From Saliterribacillus persicus (GTDB taxonomy: Bacteria; Bacillota; Bacilli; Bacillales; Amphibacillaceae): DNA of 64,000 nt. Positions 36,388-46,008 of the stretch are shown piece by piece. The position numbers and the translations under genes were made by a program. The notes below the pieces were generated by a model. That model searched no databases, was not told the DNA's origin, and worked only from the letters and a program-made list of their open reading frames with translations. Within the stretch, counting starts at the first letter, position 1. Every line of letters begins with the position of its first letter. The stretch spans positions 1 to 64,000 of the forward strand of contig NZ_QPJJ01000008.1 in the NCBI RefSeq assembly GCF_003337485.1. The letters run 5' to 3'.

Positions 36388-36482
36388 TCTAACATCCTCC
36401 TTGCCATAATTGACTCCTAAAAATCATTTCTATCTTATCCGTAAGTATACTAAGAAAGAAGGGGCTATTCAACTATTTGCTT

Positions 36483-37334
36483 TTACCAATAGAACTGGCC
36501 TACTATCGTAGTAACTGCTTCCCCGCGCATCCACACACGATTATCAGCGTCCCACGTGATCATTAAATCTCCACCAGAAAGATGAACGGTAACTTCTTTG
36601 TTCTTTTCTATCTTATTATTTAAAATTCCAGCAACTACAGCAGCGCAGGCACCTGTACCACAAGCTTGTGTTATTCCAGAACCACGTTCCCAAACCCTGA
36701 AATTTAGCTCTTTCTCATTTAAAACCTCGATAAATTCAACATTTATTTCTTCAGGAAAACGAGCATCTTTAGAGATAATAGGACCTAATTCTTTCAGTGG
36801 AGCCTTAGTTATATCATCAACAAAAAAGATAGCGTGAGGATTTCCCATTGAAACTGCTGTAATTCCCAGTTCTACGTTATCAATTGCAAATAATTCGTTT
36901 ATAACGTCTTCTTTGTCCTCACCAAGCATCGGAATAGCAGATCTATTTAAATGGGGCTCACCCATATCAACGGTTACTTCTTCAATCAACTTTCTTCTGC
37001 CATGTACTTCTGCAGTAACATTACCTGATTTTGTTTCAATTTTAAATATTTTATCCTTAACCATATTATGCTCATATGCATATTTTGCAACACACCTTAA
37101 GCCATTTCCGCACGTTTTTCCTTCCGATCCATCTTTATTAAATATACGCATACCAACGTCAGCATTCTCGGTTGGGTGGATTAAAATCAAACCATCGGAA
37201 CCAATACCGATATCCTTATTTGCAATATCAATTGCTAAGTTGCTTAAAATGTTTTCCTCTAAATCAAATTCAAAAGTGTTAACAAATATATAGCTATTGC
37301 CTAGCCCATGCATTTTGGTAATTGGAATAATCAT
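36483..37334 (-). CDS. dapF: Diaminopimelate epimerase
   Basis: Converts LL- to meso-diaminopimelate for lysine and peptidoglycan. 283 residues, family norm. The two catalytic Cys are in KTCGNGLRC (about 76) and QACGTGACAA (about 224); the conserved MHGLGN motif is at residue 8. GAGGAG precedes the ATG. It follows yuzB by 27 bases, so the two are probably co-transcribed. Confidence 0.97.
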   Translation of the reverse strand: MIIPITKMHGLGNSYIFVNTFEFDLEENILSNLAIDIANKDIGIGSDGLILIHPTENADVGMRIFNKDGSEGKTCGNGLRCVAKYAYEHNMVKDKIFKIETKSGNVTAEVHGRRKLIEEVTVDMGEPHLNRSAIPMLGEDKEDVINELFAIDNVELGITAVSMGNPHAIFFVDDITKAPLKELGPIISKDARFPEEINVEFIEVLNEKELNFRVWERGSGITQACGTGACAAVVAGILNNKIEKNKEVTVHLSGGDLMITWDADNRVWMRGEAVTTIVGQFYW

Positions 37335-37361
37335 TACTTCTCCTCATTTCTTTTTCATCTA

Positions 37362-37601
37362 TTAAAGTGTGAGCGGATGCTCATCTATATAATCATATAT
37401 GTTTTCAACTAATTCTGCAGAAGTATCTGCACGAACTACTGTACCATTTACGACTGCAAATAGAAAATTCGCACATAGCCCACAGTTACTCGTACATCCA
37501 TATTCTATGACATCAAGATCAGGATCTGATGCCAATTCTTTTCTTGCTGATTCTGATCCGCTCGCTAAATTATTTATGCAAAACTCTATGATGGCATCCA
37601 T
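37362..37601 (-). CDS. yuzB: YuzB family protein (DUF1450)
   Basis: 79-residue small protein with three N-terminal-half Cys, including YGCTSNCGLC near residues 35-42, which could form a metal or thioredoxin-like site. Matches Bacillus YuzB (UPF0349) in length and Cys pattern. Function unknown; the fold has been described as thioredoxin-like. AAAGGATG precedes the ATG. First gene upstream of dapF, and divergent from the NifU-like gene. Confidence 0.87.
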   Translation of the reverse strand: MDAIIEFCINNLASGSESARKELASDPDLDVIEYGCTSNCGLCANFLFAVVNGTVVRADTSAELVENIYDYIDEHPLTL

Positions 37602-37768
37602 AAAATCATCCTTTAATTAACTTTCTATTTTTCCCTACAATCTATTTTACAAATAATTTAATAAAAGATAAAATAAAAGTATCTAGAAATATTAGATGTG
37701 ATCAAAAGCATAGCTTTATTTACAGATAAACTTTATAATAATGGGTGTATGAGGAAAGGAGAAAATTG

Positions 37769-38002
37769 ATGATGCAAGAACAAACTGAACAAGTACAAGA
37801 AGTACTAAATAAATTGCGTCCTTTTCTATTAAGAGATGGCGGTGACGTTGAATTAGTTGAAGTGGACGAAGGAATTGTACGTCTACGATTGATGGGGGCG
37901 TGTGGTAATTGTCCGAGTTCAACAATCACATTAAAAGCTGGTATTGAACGTGCCTTAATGGCAGAAGTACCTGGCGTTACAGAGATTGAACAAGTATTTT
38001 AA
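37769..38002 (+). CDS. yutI: NifU-like Fe-S scaffold protein (YutI-like)
   Basis: 77-residue NifU C-terminal domain protein with the cluster-binding CxxC in [10 protein letters not shown] (about 47-50) and the typical [16 protein letters not shown] start. Serves as a scaffold or carrier of Fe-S clusters. ATG 37769 follows AAAGGAG. An upstream ATG at 37745 would add eight residues but its ribosome site is poor. B. subtilis YutI is longer at the N-terminus. It ends in a terminator. Confidence 0.92.
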   Translation: MMQEQTEQVQEVLNKLRPFLLRDGGDVELVEVDEGIVRLRLMGACGNCPSSTITLKAGIERALMAEVPGVTEIEQVF

Positions 38003-38011
38003 TTTAACCAA

Positions 38012-38036
38012 AATCGGCTGACTCAGTCGATTTTTT
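38012..38036 (+). terminator. Terminator of yutI
   Basis: Stem AATCGGCTGA / TCAGTCGATT with one wobble and a minimal loop, followed by TTTTTC. Confidence 0.75.
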
Positions 38037-38090
38037 CTTTTTTTACTTTTAAAATCTGCACAAAGAAAATAACCGTTAAATTAATATATC

Positions 38091-38240
38091 ATGTCGTACT
38101 GGTTACTTAGTCTTAAACCGTCGGCAAAATTTATCATACTAGTTGAGTTAACAGTTTATGTCGCAGCACTACTGCTTTACAAACAAGAAGTATTGGATAT
38201 TAATATCCGTGCCTCCTTGTTTGCTCAATTGTCTAGTTAA
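38091..38240 (+). other. Possible 49-codon ORF or gene remnant
   Basis: An ATG-initiated frame of 49 codons in the gap between yutI and the YcxB-like gene. The translated middle is hydrophobic (FIILVELTVYVAALLLY) and then polar (KQEVLDINIRAS), like a membrane-protein end. No ribosome site is visible. It also contains a hairpin (AAACAAG / CTTGTTT with inner GGATAT / ATATCC, 38180-38224). Could be chance, a decayed gene or a tiny membrane protein. Confidence 0.25.
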
Positions 38241-38280
38241 ACCACATCACGGTTTATAGAAGAAGATTTTATTATGGCTA

Positions 38281-38811
38281 TCACTTCAATTTAACTTTTT
38301 TTGAATTTAAGTTATTTTTAATAAGAGTCTTTAATGTGTTTATTTCTTCCGTTGAATTAAAGAATCTCTTAGTTAAGATCATTGCTTTATTTTTAGAAAT
38401 ATACAATCGAAACATATCATGATCTTCCTTTGCTACCAATAGGTCACTCCAATCAATAAAGAGGTTTGACCTTCTTATTTTTTGATTTATTCCTTCGTTA
38501 TTAATTACATAGCTTATTTCGTTTTTTATAATTTGATCACTTTTAAATTCTCTACGAATTCGGATCCCTAATAAAAGAATCAATATTAGTGTTAATGTTG
38601 CCGAAGCTACAAATGAAAGAATTGCAGCAAGTGGATAAACCGAAACCCCATTACTCGTAATACCATTGGATAATATATAAAAAAAAGCCAAAAATGCAAA
38701 AGCAAAATAGCCAATCACAATTTTTCTTCGATGATAACTATTATACTTTTTAAAATCGGCATATGATAAAGTTCCCGCGATTGAAATTTCTTTAGAGCTA
38801 TTCTCTGTCAC
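38281..38811 (-). CDS. YcxB-like domain membrane protein
   Basis: 176-residue protein with a short cytoplasmic start, two transmembrane helices (about 32-52 and 60-86) and a C-terminal YcxB-like soluble domain (YVINNEGINQKIRRSNLFIDWSDLLVAKEDHDMFRLYISKNKA split over about 105-150). This domain occurs widely in Firmicutes with unknown function. GTG start after AGGAGG. It stands alone between unrelated genes, and its base composition is more AT-rich than its neighbours. Possibly accessory. Confidence 0.78.
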   Translation of the reverse strand: MTENSSKEISIAGTLSYADFKKYNSYHRRKIVIGYFAFAFLAFFYILSNGITSNGVSVYPLAAILSFVASATLTLILILLLGIRIRREFKSDQIIKNEISYVINNEGINQKIRRSNLFIDWSDLLVAKEDHDMFRLYISKNKAMILTKRFFNSTEEINTLKTLIKNNLNSKKVKLK

Positions 38812-39121
38812 TTTTCTACCTCCTGATAAATAAGTTACTACGTCTACCTAAATTCAGAGTTAATACTATCTTATTGCTATTTCCATTGTTTACTTTCAAT
38901 TTGATCTTCAGTTAGTGCAAGAACAGTGTTTCATAACCTCTATCATCATTTTAACATAAAATTACAATTAATTTCCTTTTTATGAAAACAAAAATAATGA
39001 ATTGTACTTTAATTAATGTATTAATTATCACGGTAACAATTGCTGTTATCATTATGATATTCAGATCGCTATCTTGTAAAACATTTCTAAAATAAAATTC
39101 AAATATTGTTTTATAAATTTT
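38812..39121. other. AT-rich intergenic region, no gene seen
   Basis: An open frame on minus (39136-38951) reads as low-complexity hydrophobic residues, overlaps the thrB terminator and has no ribosome site, so it is not called. The promoter of the YcxB-like gene should lie here, but no convincing boxes were found. Confidence 0.5.
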
Positions 39122-39164
39122 AAAAAAGCAGAGCAAATCATGTACGATTTGCTCTGCTTTTTTT
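39122..39164 (-). terminator. Terminator downstream of thrB
   Basis: 18-base arms, with AAAAAAGCAGAGCAAATC and its complement around a 6-base loop. Perfect and T-rich on both sides. It closes the hom-thrC-thrB operon. Confidence 0.9.
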
Positions 39165-39220
39165 GTAGGTTTAATGGCTATTATTCAAAAACAAAATTAT
39201 TTCATTTAAAATGGTCATGT

Positions 39221-40129
39221 TTAATTTATTTCTTCTAATGGTAATTCCAATTGTTGTGTGCCATTATTTTCAACAGATAAATCTAGCCACTCAAAATCGG
39301 AATAAGTATTTTTCCATTCTGCTATTCTTTGAATAACCTTTTCCTTTGAAGTAATGGCGATCATAGTAGGACCAGCACCACTTAAAAATACACCATAGGT
39401 ATCTTCATCTAAGTAGCTCGCTAATTCATCATAGTGTGGAATAAGTTTCTTGCGATATGGCTGGTGAAAAAGGTCCTTTTCCATCATTTTACCAAGTAAA
39501 TCCCATTTCCCCTGACAAATAGCAGCAACACTAACATTAGCTACTCCACTCGCCTGTACGCTTTCTTTAAATGTCATATCCTCTGGGAGAACCGCCCTAG
39601 CATCCTTCGTCTTCAATTCAAAAGAAGGAATAATGGCTACAAAAGATACGCCTGTGACTGGAACACTTGTGACGGATACTTCTCCATCATAGTGTCCTAT
39701 CACACATCCCCCGAGTAAAGAAGGTGCAACGTTATCTGGATGACCCTCAATATCAGTTGCGATCTTTAATTTCTCATCTTGTGATAAATGAAGTTCAAGC
39801 AATAAATCAGCAAGCTCAATCCCTGCAATAATTGCTGTAGCACTACTTCCAAGTCCTCTTGCAAGTGGAATATCACTCTTCATTTCAACTACACATGCAG
39901 GTAGAGCCTGTCCTGGTTTATAAATCTTGCCAACTTTGTCAGCTATTTCATAGACTAAATTATCAGTTCCAGTAGGAATTCCCTCTAAACAAGTTGATTT
40001 AGGTATAAAAGTCCATGTGCTTCCTCTTGTCACTTTTAGCTCTAAATACAGATTAAGAGCTAAACCAACAGAATCAAATCCAGCACCTAAATTCGACGTA
40101 CTAGAAGGAACTTTTATCAACCAACTCAT
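39221..40129 (-). CDS. thrB: Homoserine kinase
   Basis: Phosphorylates homoserine in threonine synthesis. GHMP kinase of 302 residues. Motif 1 is [16 protein letters not shown] (about 7-22), the ATP loop [16 protein letters not shown] near 92 and motif 3 [13 protein letters not shown] near 238. Its start overlaps the thrC stop by four bases (ATGA), showing translational coupling. Last gene of hom-thrC-thrB. Confidence 0.97.
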   Translation of the reverse strand: MSWLIKVPSSTSNLGAGFDSVGLALNLYLELKVTRGSTWTFIPKSTCLEGIPTGTDNLVYEIADKVGKIYKPGQALPACVVEMKSDIPLARGLGSSATAIIAGIELADLLLELHLSQDEKLKIATDIEGHPDNVAPSLLGGCVIGHYDGEVSVTSVPVTGVSFVAIIPSFELKTKDARAVLPEDMTFKESVQASGVANVSVAAICQGKWDLLGKMMEKDLFHQPYRKKLIPHYDELASYLDEDTYGVFLSGAGPTMIAITSKEKVIQRIAEWKNTYSDFEWLDLSVENNGTQQLELPLEEIN

Positions 40130-41187
40130 GCTTCTACACTACCTAATATTCTTTCCATTACCACTTCTTCTTCATTAGGAAGAACAGTAGGTTTAACCTC
40201 ACTATAATCAATCGCAGTATTTGGATCTTTCAATCCATTACCAGTTAATACTGTGACAACTGTTGATCCTTTTTCTACTTTACCCGCTTCTAACTTTTTA
40301 AATAATCCTGCAACAGAAGCACAAGATGCTGGCTCTGCAAAGATACCTTCATTTTCTGCTATCCACTGGTACGCAGCAATCATCTCTTCATCTGTAATTT
40401 CATCTATTTCCCCATTAGATTCATCGCGAGCATTTACAGCGCCTTGCCAGCTAGCAGGGTTTCCAATACGGATTGCAGTACCAACCGTTTCTGGATCTTC
40501 AAAAATACGATCGTGAACTATTGCCGCTGCACCACTAGCTTCAAAGCCCATCATTTTCGGTAGGCCTGTTTGTTTTTCATCATTATATTCCTTGAAACCT
40601 TTCCAATATGCAGTGATATTACCCGCATTTCCTACTGGAATGAATAAGTATTCTGGAGCTTTTCCTAATACATCACAAATTTCAAACGCTGAAGTCTTTT
40701 GACCTTCAATTCGGTATGGATTAACCGAGTTGACCATGGCGATTTTTCCGGTTTCCGCTAACTTACGTACAATTTTCAATGCATCATCAAAGTTACCTTG
40801 AATAGAGTAAATTTCAGCACCATACATTACCGCTTGTGCTAATTTCCCTTGCGCAATTTTACCCTCCGGGATAACTACGACACATTTCAATCCAGCACGT
40901 GCTGCAAAAGCGGCTGCTGATGCTGATGTATTTCCTGTAGAAGCACAAATTACTGCTTTTGCACCCTCTTCAATTGCTTTAGCCATAGCCATAACCATTC
41001 CACGGTCTTTAAAAGAACCTGTAGGGTTAGCCCCTTCTATTTTCGCGAATGCATTAATGCCAAATTTTTCAGATAATCTTTCTAGTTTAATTAAAGGAGT
41101 ATTACCCTCATGTAAACTAATTAGTGGTGTATTTTCATTAATTGGTAAATACGTCTTGTAGTGCTTTAATAATCCTTCCCAAGCCAT
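40126..41187 (-). CDS. thrC: Threonine synthase
   Basis: PLP-dependent enzyme forming threonine from O-phosphohomoserine. 353 residues. The PLP Lys is in [10 protein letters not shown] (about 57) and the phosphate-binding glycine loop is [14 protein letters not shown] (about 180). [19 protein letters not shown] is also typical. ATG 41187 follows GGGGAGG; the open frame to 41211 includes no better start. Five bases separate it from hom's stop, or they overlap depending on the start. Confidence 0.96.
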   Translation of the reverse strand: MAWEGLLKHYKTYLPINENTPLISLHEGNTPLIKLERLSEKFGINAFAKIEGANPTGSFKDRGMVMAMAKAIEEGAKAVICASTGNTSASAAAFAARAGLKCVVVIPEGKIAQGKLAQAVMYGAEIYSIQGNFDDALKIVRKLAETGKIAMVNSVNPYRIEGQKTSAFEICDVLGKAPEYLFIPVGNAGNITAYWKGFKEYNDEKQTGLPKMMGFEASGAAAIVHDRIFEDPETVGTAIRIGNPASWQGAVNARDESNGEIDEITDEEMIAAYQWIAENEGIFAEPASCASVAGLFKKLEAGKVEKGSTVVTVLTGNGLKDPNTAIDYSEVKPTVLPNEEEVVMERILGSVEA

Positions 41188-41191
41188 TTCT

Positions 41192-42484
41192 TTATTCCTC
41201 CCCGTCCACACGATAATAACTAATGATACGATTTACTACCGATAGATCTTTTAAATTTTCTAAACTATTTAACAATTGTTGCTTACTGATTTGGTGTGTA
41301 ACCATTACTATCTCAGCCATTTTTTCTTTACTTGCAGGTAATTGCAATATTTTTGCAAAACTTACATTTTCATCAGAGAAAATATTAGTAATTTTTTGGA
41401 ATGTTCCTGCTTCATCATTAACTTCCATTCGGATAAAGTATTTCGTATATTTTTCTTCATTTAATTTAAGTTGTGTTTTATATTGTGGTGTTACATATTC
41501 ATTACCCGTGATACCTAGGCGAATATTTTTAACAACCTCCATTAAATCAGACACGACTGCAGTTGCTGTTGGCATACTACCCGCACCTGGTCCATAAAAC
41601 ATAGTCTCTCCAACCGCTTCCCCGTGAACATACACAGCATTAAATTCATTCTTAACGAGTGCAAGTGGGTGATCCTTTGGTAAAAGCGTTGGTTCCACAC
41701 TTACTTCAACTTTTCCTTTATTAATAGAAGCAATCCCTATTAATTTAATAGTATAACCTAAACTAGTTGCAAAAGTAATATCTTCTTGGGAAATTGTTCG
41801 AATTCCTTTCACTTCTACATCATCTAAACTAATCTCCATTTTAAAAGCCAAATTAGCTAGCAAGGTCATTTTTCTAGCAGCATCAAGACCTTCTACATCC
41901 GAAGTCGGATCAGCTTCAGCAAACCCTAATTCTTGCGCTTCCTTGAGTACTGGCTCAAATGCCAGTTGTTCATCTGTCATTTTTGTTAAAATATAATTTG
42001 TTGTACCGTTAACAATACCCATGATTTTCTGAATGCGATCCGATGCCAAACCATCTGTTAAGGAACGAATAATAGGGATACCACCAGCAACACTTGCATC
42101 ATAGAAAACATCGCAATGGTTTTCTTTTGCTAATCTCAAAAGTTTTTGGCCGTGTACTGCCATCAAATCTTTATTCGCTGTAACAATATGCTTCTTATTT
42201 CTAATTGCTGTTTCTAATAAAATATTCGTATCTTCAATACCACCCATTACTTCAATGATGATATCAATATCTGGATTTTTCATTAACTCATCAGGATCCG
42301 TCGTTAACCAAGATGAATCGATGATTACATCTCTCTTTTTATTAATATCATTTACAAGAATTTTTTTAATGGATATTTCACAACCAACTTTATATTTAAT
42401 TTCATCTGCATGACCTTCTAATATCTTTACAACTCCAGCACCAACCGTGCCTAAACCGCAAAGTCCTACGTTAACTTGTTGCAT
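41192..42484 (-). CDS. hom: Homoserine dehydrogenase
   Basis: 430 residues. N-terminal NAD-binding [16 protein letters not shown] (about 7-22), substrate domain with [12 protein letters not shown] near 100, [14 protein letters not shown] near 162 and [17 protein letters not shown] near 196, and a C-terminal ACT domain from about 352 ([17 protein letters not shown]) for threonine feedback. AGGAGGG precedes the ATG. First gene of the threonine operon. No T-box or attenuator was found in the leader. Confidence 0.97.
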   Translation of the reverse strand: MQQVNVGLCGLGTVGAGVVKILEGHADEIKYKVGCEISIKKILVNDINKKRDVIIDSSWLTTDPDELMKNPDIDIIIEVMGGIEDTNILLETAIRNKKHIVTANKDLMAVHGQKLLRLAKENHCDVFYDASVAGGIPIIRSLTDGLASDRIQKIMGIVNGTTNYILTKMTDEQLAFEPVLKEAQELGFAEADPTSDVEGLDAARKMTLLANLAFKMEISLDDVEVKGIRTISQEDITFATSLGYTIKLIGIASINKGKVEVSVEPTLLPKDHPLALVKNEFNAVYVHGEAVGETMFYGPGAGSMPTATAVVSDLMEVVKNIRLGITGNEYVTPQYKTQLKLNEEKYTKYFIRMEVNDEAGTFQKITNIFSDENVSFAKILQLPASKEKMAEIVMVTHQISKQQLLNSLENLKDLSVVNRIISYYRVDGEE

Positions 42485-42538
42485 TCGATCGCCCTCCTAT
42501 GTATTTGTATGAAGTACATTTGTTTTTCTATAGTGGAC

Positions 42539-42567
42539 ATTATACCTTTCTAAATAATGATAATCAA
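42539..42567 (-). promoter_or_regulatory. Promoter of hom-thrC-thrB
   Basis: On the minus strand TTGATT (42567-42562), 17 bp, perfect TATAAT (42544-42539), 55 bases before hom. Confidence 0.75.
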
Positions 42568-42776
42568 GGTGTATTTGCCTAAAGATCAAAAACTTGGCGA
42601 ATACCTATTCAAATTAGCATTAGTCTATACACTACAACCCCTCTATGCTTCTTTTCTGCAATGATACTATCCACTCCCTATTATAGCTTACTTTACAGTT
42701 TTATCTACACTTACAAAGGGTATATTAAAACTATATTGCCCTAAAAGTGAAACTTGTTATGCCTATACCTTTCTAT

Positions 42777-42806
42777 TTGAAGTAAAATTATATAGACTAA
42801 TATATA
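42777..42806 (+). promoter_or_regulatory. Probable promoter of the PgpA gene
   Basis: TTGAAG (42777-42782), 18 bp, TATATA (42801-42806), about 55 bases before the start. The rest of the 42485-42860 gap shows no ORF or RNA element. Confidence 0.5.
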
Positions 42807-42860
42807 GGTTAGCATACGTTAAATAAGAGAATTATTATTTTTAGAAGAGGATGTGTCAAA

Positions 42861-43376
42861 ATGAGTCAGAATCACGTACAATCTGAATTGGAAAAAAGAG
42901 CAAGAGCAAGTTTAGAAGAACGAGGGGTAGAGATAGATGATATAGCTGATCTTGTTTTTTATTTACAAAACAAATATCAGGAGAATCTTACAATAGACAC
43001 GTGCCGTGAAAATGTACATCGTGTATTGATGAAAAGAGAGGTTCAAAATGCTATTTTAACAGGAATACAATTAGACAAATTGGCGGAGAAAAAACAGTTA
43101 GAATCTCCTCTACAAGAAATAATCGATACAGATGAAGGGTTATATGGTATTGATGAAATTATTGCCCTCTCGATCGTAAATGTCTATGGTTCAATCGGAT
43201 TTACTAATTATGGTTATATAGATAAACAAAAACCTGGAATATTAGAAAGATTAAATGATAAAAGTACAGGTGAGTGCCATACATTTCTAGATGATATTGT
43301 TGGCGCAATTGCAGCTGCCGCTTCTTCTAGACTTGCTCATAGTGCAGCCAATGATAATTCTATGGATGATGAATAA
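42861..43376 (+). CDS. pgpA: Phosphatidylglycerophosphatase A (YutG-like)
   Basis: 171-residue PgpA-domain protein, related to B. subtilis YutG, which dephosphorylates phosphatidylglycerophosphate in phospholipid synthesis. Markers: RARASLEERGVEIDDIADLVFYLQ at the start, DEIIALSIVNVYGSIGFTNYGY (about 97-118) and HTFLDDIVGAIAAAASSRLAH near the end, with the conserved Asp pair. Unlike E. coli PgpA there are no obvious membrane helices. Terminates in a long hairpin. Confidence 0.85.
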   Translation: MSQNHVQSELEKRARASLEERGVEIDDIADLVFYLQNKYQENLTIDTCRENVHRVLMKREVQNAILTGIQLDKLAEKKQLESPLQEIIDTDEGLYGIDEIIALSIVNVYGSIGFTNYGYIDKQKPGILERLNDKSTGECHTFLDDIVGAIAAAASSRLAHSAANDNSMDDE

Positions 43377-43380
43377 AATT

Positions 43381-43440
43381 AAAATACCGAAACAGTTGGA
43401 ATCGATTGATTACTCGTCCAATTGTTTCGGTATTTTTTTT
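43381..43440. terminator. Bidirectional terminator
   Basis: Arms AAATACCGAAACAGTTGG and CCAATTGTTTCGGTATTT pair with one wobble around about 18 bases. Serves pgpA (plus, T8) and the convergent DUF454 gene, whose 3' codons it includes. Confidence 0.88.
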
Positions 43441-43808
43441 GATTTAAGTAAAGGTGAGGTGAAAATGAAGTAGGTTACCCATGTTGCAATAAGTAACATG
43501 AGAATTTTTACGGCAATCAACGGAATAACTAGTAATGTAAACAACATACTTGTCCAAACAATGGTAACGGCAAATAGTTTAATGCGAAGCGGAACACCTT
43601 TTCCCTGGTGATAATCTTTTAAGTACTTTCCGAAATATTTATTTTCCAATAACCAATTATGTAATCTAGGAGAAGATTTTCCGTAACAGAACCCACCCAA
43701 AATAATTAGAGGGGTAGTAGGTAATATCGGAACAACAATACCAATCAGACCTATACCAATACTGAGCGATCCTCCAATAATCCATAATATCCGGTGAAAA
43801 CTGGCCAA
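43410..43808 (-). CDS. DUF454 (YbaN-like) inner membrane protein
   Basis: 132 residues with about four hydrophobic segments. The family hallmark is GLIGIVVPILPTTPLIILGGFCYGKSSPRLHNWLL (split across about residues 20-54), followed by KYLKDYHQGKGVP. Function unknown. TTG start at 43808, preceded by TGAGGAA. It lies 11 bases after mobA on the same strand, so it is likely co-transcribed with it. Confidence 0.85.
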   Translation of the reverse strand: MASFHRILWIIGGSLSIGIGLIGIVVPILPTTPLIILGGFCYGKSSPRLHNWLLENKYFGKYLKDYHQGKGVPLRIKLFAVTIVWTSMLFTLLVIPLIAVKILMLLIATWVTYFIFTSPLLKSKKIPKQLDE

Positions 43809-43818
43809 TTTTTATTCC

Positions 43819-44394
43819 TCACTCTCTATACATGCGGTGCGTTTTTTTATCGTTAACATTGATAAAAGTTTTTTCTTCATCAAATGTAACCTTTCTTACA
43901 TCTATCAGCTTTAATAAAGAATGGAGAGAAAGCTCTTCTGCTTTCAATTGTTTTTCAATGATAGGAAACACGCTTCTGTGATAAATACTTAACAGAGGCT
44001 GACTTCTACCATTTACAATAGGTACGATTGCTTGAGGAAATTCATTTCTTTTCTCCATCAATCTTTCATACACTTCCTTTTTTATAAACGGAACATCTAT
44101 TGGAGCAACTAAATACCATTCTGCGATAATATTACTCATTCCAGAATAGATTCCTGAAAGTGGTCCTAAGCCGATATATGGCGCAAGATCTGTTATCGTC
44201 TCACTTTTACCTTTGTAATCATTAAAATTATCTATATACAAATCTTTTGTGACAATCGTTATACCCTTTACTAACGGTTCGATTGCTTTCACACTATAAT
44301 AATAGAAAGGTTTGTTATGGTGCAAAGCAAAAGCTTTAGGTTGACCATATCTTGTAGAATTGCCGCCAGCTATGATAATCCCTGCTTGGCTCAT
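43819..44394 (-). CDS. mobA: Molybdenum cofactor guanylyltransferase
   Basis: 191-residue nucleotidyltransferase that attaches GMP to molybdopterin. N-terminal GTP loop IIAGGNSTRYGQPKA (about 6-20) is the MobA version of the GGxSxRMGxPK motif, with Tyr in place of Met. Metal Asp in VAPIDVPFI near 97; GRSQPLLSIYH near 128. Divergent from fnr and separated from the rest of the Moco genes by it. Confidence 0.92.
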   Translation of the reverse strand: MSQAGIIIAGGNSTRYGQPKAFALHHNKPFYYYSVKAIEPLVKGITIVTKDLYIDNFNDYKGKSETITDLAPYIGLGPLSGIYSGMSNIIAEWYLVAPIDVPFIKKEVYERLMEKRNEFPQAIVPIVNGRSQPLLSIYHRSVFPIIEKQLKAEELSLHSLLKLIDVRKVTFDEEKTFINVNDKKTHRMYRE

Positions 44395-44516
44395 TACCTC
44401 ACACCCTTTCTTTAATTTTTAGTATGAAAAGTCACTAATTTGTAATTTTATGGGCAAATTAACAAGCAATCGCTGTGCTATGCTAGAAGTAATAGCAGAA
44501 CGACAGGGGGATGCTT

Positions 44517-45245
44517 ATGCAAGCTGTAAATGGTTGGGGACAAATGAAAACGAAAAGAAAAGACTCTATTTCTGACGAACTAAGGGATTTATTAGAGTCA
44601 TTAAGCTATTCCAGAAAAACCTATTCCTCTTCATTCTTATTTCAAGAAGGAATGGATGCACATGAAATTTATATCATTCGTTCTGGAATTATTCAAATTG
44701 AAAAATTAACAGCCGATGGAAAAGAATTAACGCTACGGATATGTACAGAAAATGATATTATTGGGGAATTAACCCTTTTTAGTGATAATGCGAAATATCT
44801 TCTAAGTGCAAAGGTATTAGAAGCGGGTGAAGTACTTGTTATTAACAAAGATTTACTTGAAAAAGAGCTTATTGCTAACGGTGCTTTGACGTTTGAATTT
44901 ATGAAATGGGTAAGTAATCATATGCGTATATTTCAGTCCAAAATACGTGATCTCCTTCTTAATGGTAAAAAGGGAGCTTTGTACAGCACGTTAATTCGTT
45001 TATCAAATAGCTATGGAGTACAAGTTAATGATGGTATTTTAATTGATATTGTTTTAACCAATCAACAACTAGCAAACTTTTGTGCAGCCACGAGAGAAAG
45101 TGTCAATCGTATGCTGAGTGAGCTAAGGAAAAATGAAGTTATTCATGTGAATAAAACGGGTCATATCTTAATAAGAGATATGGAATATCTACGCACTCAA
45201 ATTGGTTGTGAACATTGCCCTATTGAAATATGTAATATTGATTAA
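44517..45245 (+). CDS. fnr: Fnr-type anaerobic regulator (Crp/Fnr family)
   Basis: 242-residue transcription factor. Cyclic-nucleotide-type beta barrel (about 30-130), dimer helix, then winged HTH with FCAATRESVNRMLSEL near 182-197. At the C-terminus three Cys (about 231, 234, 239) are spaced C-X2-C-X4-C in GCEHCPIEIC. This is the arrangement of B. subtilis Fnr, which holds an oxygen-labile [4Fe-4S] cluster and activates narK-fnr and narGHJI. ATG 44517 is six bases after AGGGGG. It is convergent with mobB (stops overlap) and divergent from mobA. A perfect Fnr box occurs upstream of narK, 6 kb away. Confidence 0.92.
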   Translation: MQAVNGWGQMKTKRKDSISDELRDLLESLSYSRKTYSSSFLFQEGMDAHEIYIIRSGIIQIEKLTADGKELTLRICTENDIIGELTLFSDNAKYLLSAKVLEAGEVLVINKDLLEKELIANGALTFEFMKWVSNHMRIFQSKIRDLLLNGKKGALYSTLIRLSNSYGVQVNDGILIDIVLTNQQLANFCAATRESVNRMLSELRKNEVIHVNKTGHILIRDMEYLRTQIGCEHCPIEICNID

Positions 45246-45745
45246 AAATCAGCAAATTGAGTGAGGTCTGCTTTTAAATAAGATAGTAATTCTTCCGCGT
45301 GATGAAACACAGGTATATTTAATGAACTAGAGATCGTTTCGTTCCTATCTAGGATACAAACGGTCTTTTCTATTTCTTCTAATAATGCTATTTCTGCTTG
45401 GTCTTTTATCAGTAAAATTTTCGGGAATGGAATCTTTTTGTATCCTTCTATGAAAACAAAATCCATGGCTAATTGTTGGTAAAAAAAGAGGATATTTTCT
45501 ATCGAGATATTATTTTTATTCAAAGAAAGTTGGAGTAAACCATCACCTTCAACTGCTGAAGCCACAGCTCCTGCTTGTCTATTAGTCTCAGAATCTGTAT
45601 TTTCTATTCCTAATGGCTGCCCACCATGACCATGATGCTTGATGGTAGCTACACGATAATTATCTTTATTAAATGCTTCTATGAAATAATTTATCAAAGT
45701 TGTTTTCCCGCTATCCTTATAACCCACCATTTGTATAATTTTCAT
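45242..45745 (-). CDS. mobB: Molybdopterin-guanine dinucleotide biosynthesis protein B
   Basis: 167-residue P-loop GTPase-like protein. Walker A is GYKDSGKTTL near residue 8, with KHHGHGG near 37 and the VFIEGYK segment near 106. It supports MobA in forming the guanine dinucleotide cofactor. I took the ATG at 45745 (MKIIQMVGYK) after GGGG; the longer frame to 45766 would add seven residues. Last gene of the narK-moa run, overlapping the fnr stop. Confidence 0.92.
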   Translation of the reverse strand: MKIIQMVGYKDSGKTTLINYFIEAFNKDNYRVATIKHHGHGGQPLGIENTDSETNRQAGAVASAVEGDGLLQLSLNKNNISIENILFFYQQLAMDFVFIEGYKKIPFPKILLIKDQAEIALLEEIEKTVCILDRNETISSSLNIPVFHHAEELLSYLKADLTQFADF

Positions 45746-45774
45746 GATCAACCCCATTTCATTCAAGTAATGCT

Positions 45775-46008
45775 TTATCCGCCACTTATTGGAGGAATGA
45801 TGGCCACGATATCTCCTGTTTTAATTATCTCGTCCTCGCGAGCAAATTCTTCATTAATTGCAACCATCGCATTATCTATTTGTGTATATTGATAAGAATT
45901 TTTAATTTCTGTTCTTAAAGCCGTCACGGTTAGTTCATTTTCTTCAAACGTAATAAATTCTTTTCCAACTGTTTCCTGTAAATCAGCGAATAATAACACT
46001 TTTATCAT
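45775..46008 (-). CDS. moaD: Molybdopterin synthase sulfur carrier subunit
   Basis: 77-residue ubiquitin-like protein ending in the required Gly-Gly (PPISGG), which is adenylated by MoeB and then thiocarboxylated. Other family features: KVLLFADLQETVG at the start and ATIPP-like VAIIPP before the tail. Its start overlaps the moaE stop by four bases. Forms the synthase with MoaE. Confidence 0.95.
   Translation of the reverse strand: MIKVLLFADLQETVGKEFITFEENELTVTALRTEIKNSYQYTQIDNAMVAINEEFAREDEIIKTGDIVAIIPPISGG

Noticed and set aside
37716-37929. Two minus-strand 69-codon ORFs over yutI
   Set aside because: They run antisense to the clearly coding NifU-like gene and have no family features.
38951-39136. 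Minus-strand 61-codon hydrophobic ORF
   Set aside because: Low-complexity AT-rich translation, no ribosome site, and its first codons overlap the strong thrB terminator hairpin.
42485-42860. Possible T-box or other amino-acid leader upstream of hom
   Set aside because: No T-box core (GGTGGTACCGCG-like) and no terminator hairpin between the promoter and hom; the leader is only about 45 bases.
44395-44516. Possible Fnr box between mobA and fnr
   Set aside because: Only fragments such as GTCACTAATTTGTAA are present; neither half-site pair fits TGTGA-N6-TCACA.
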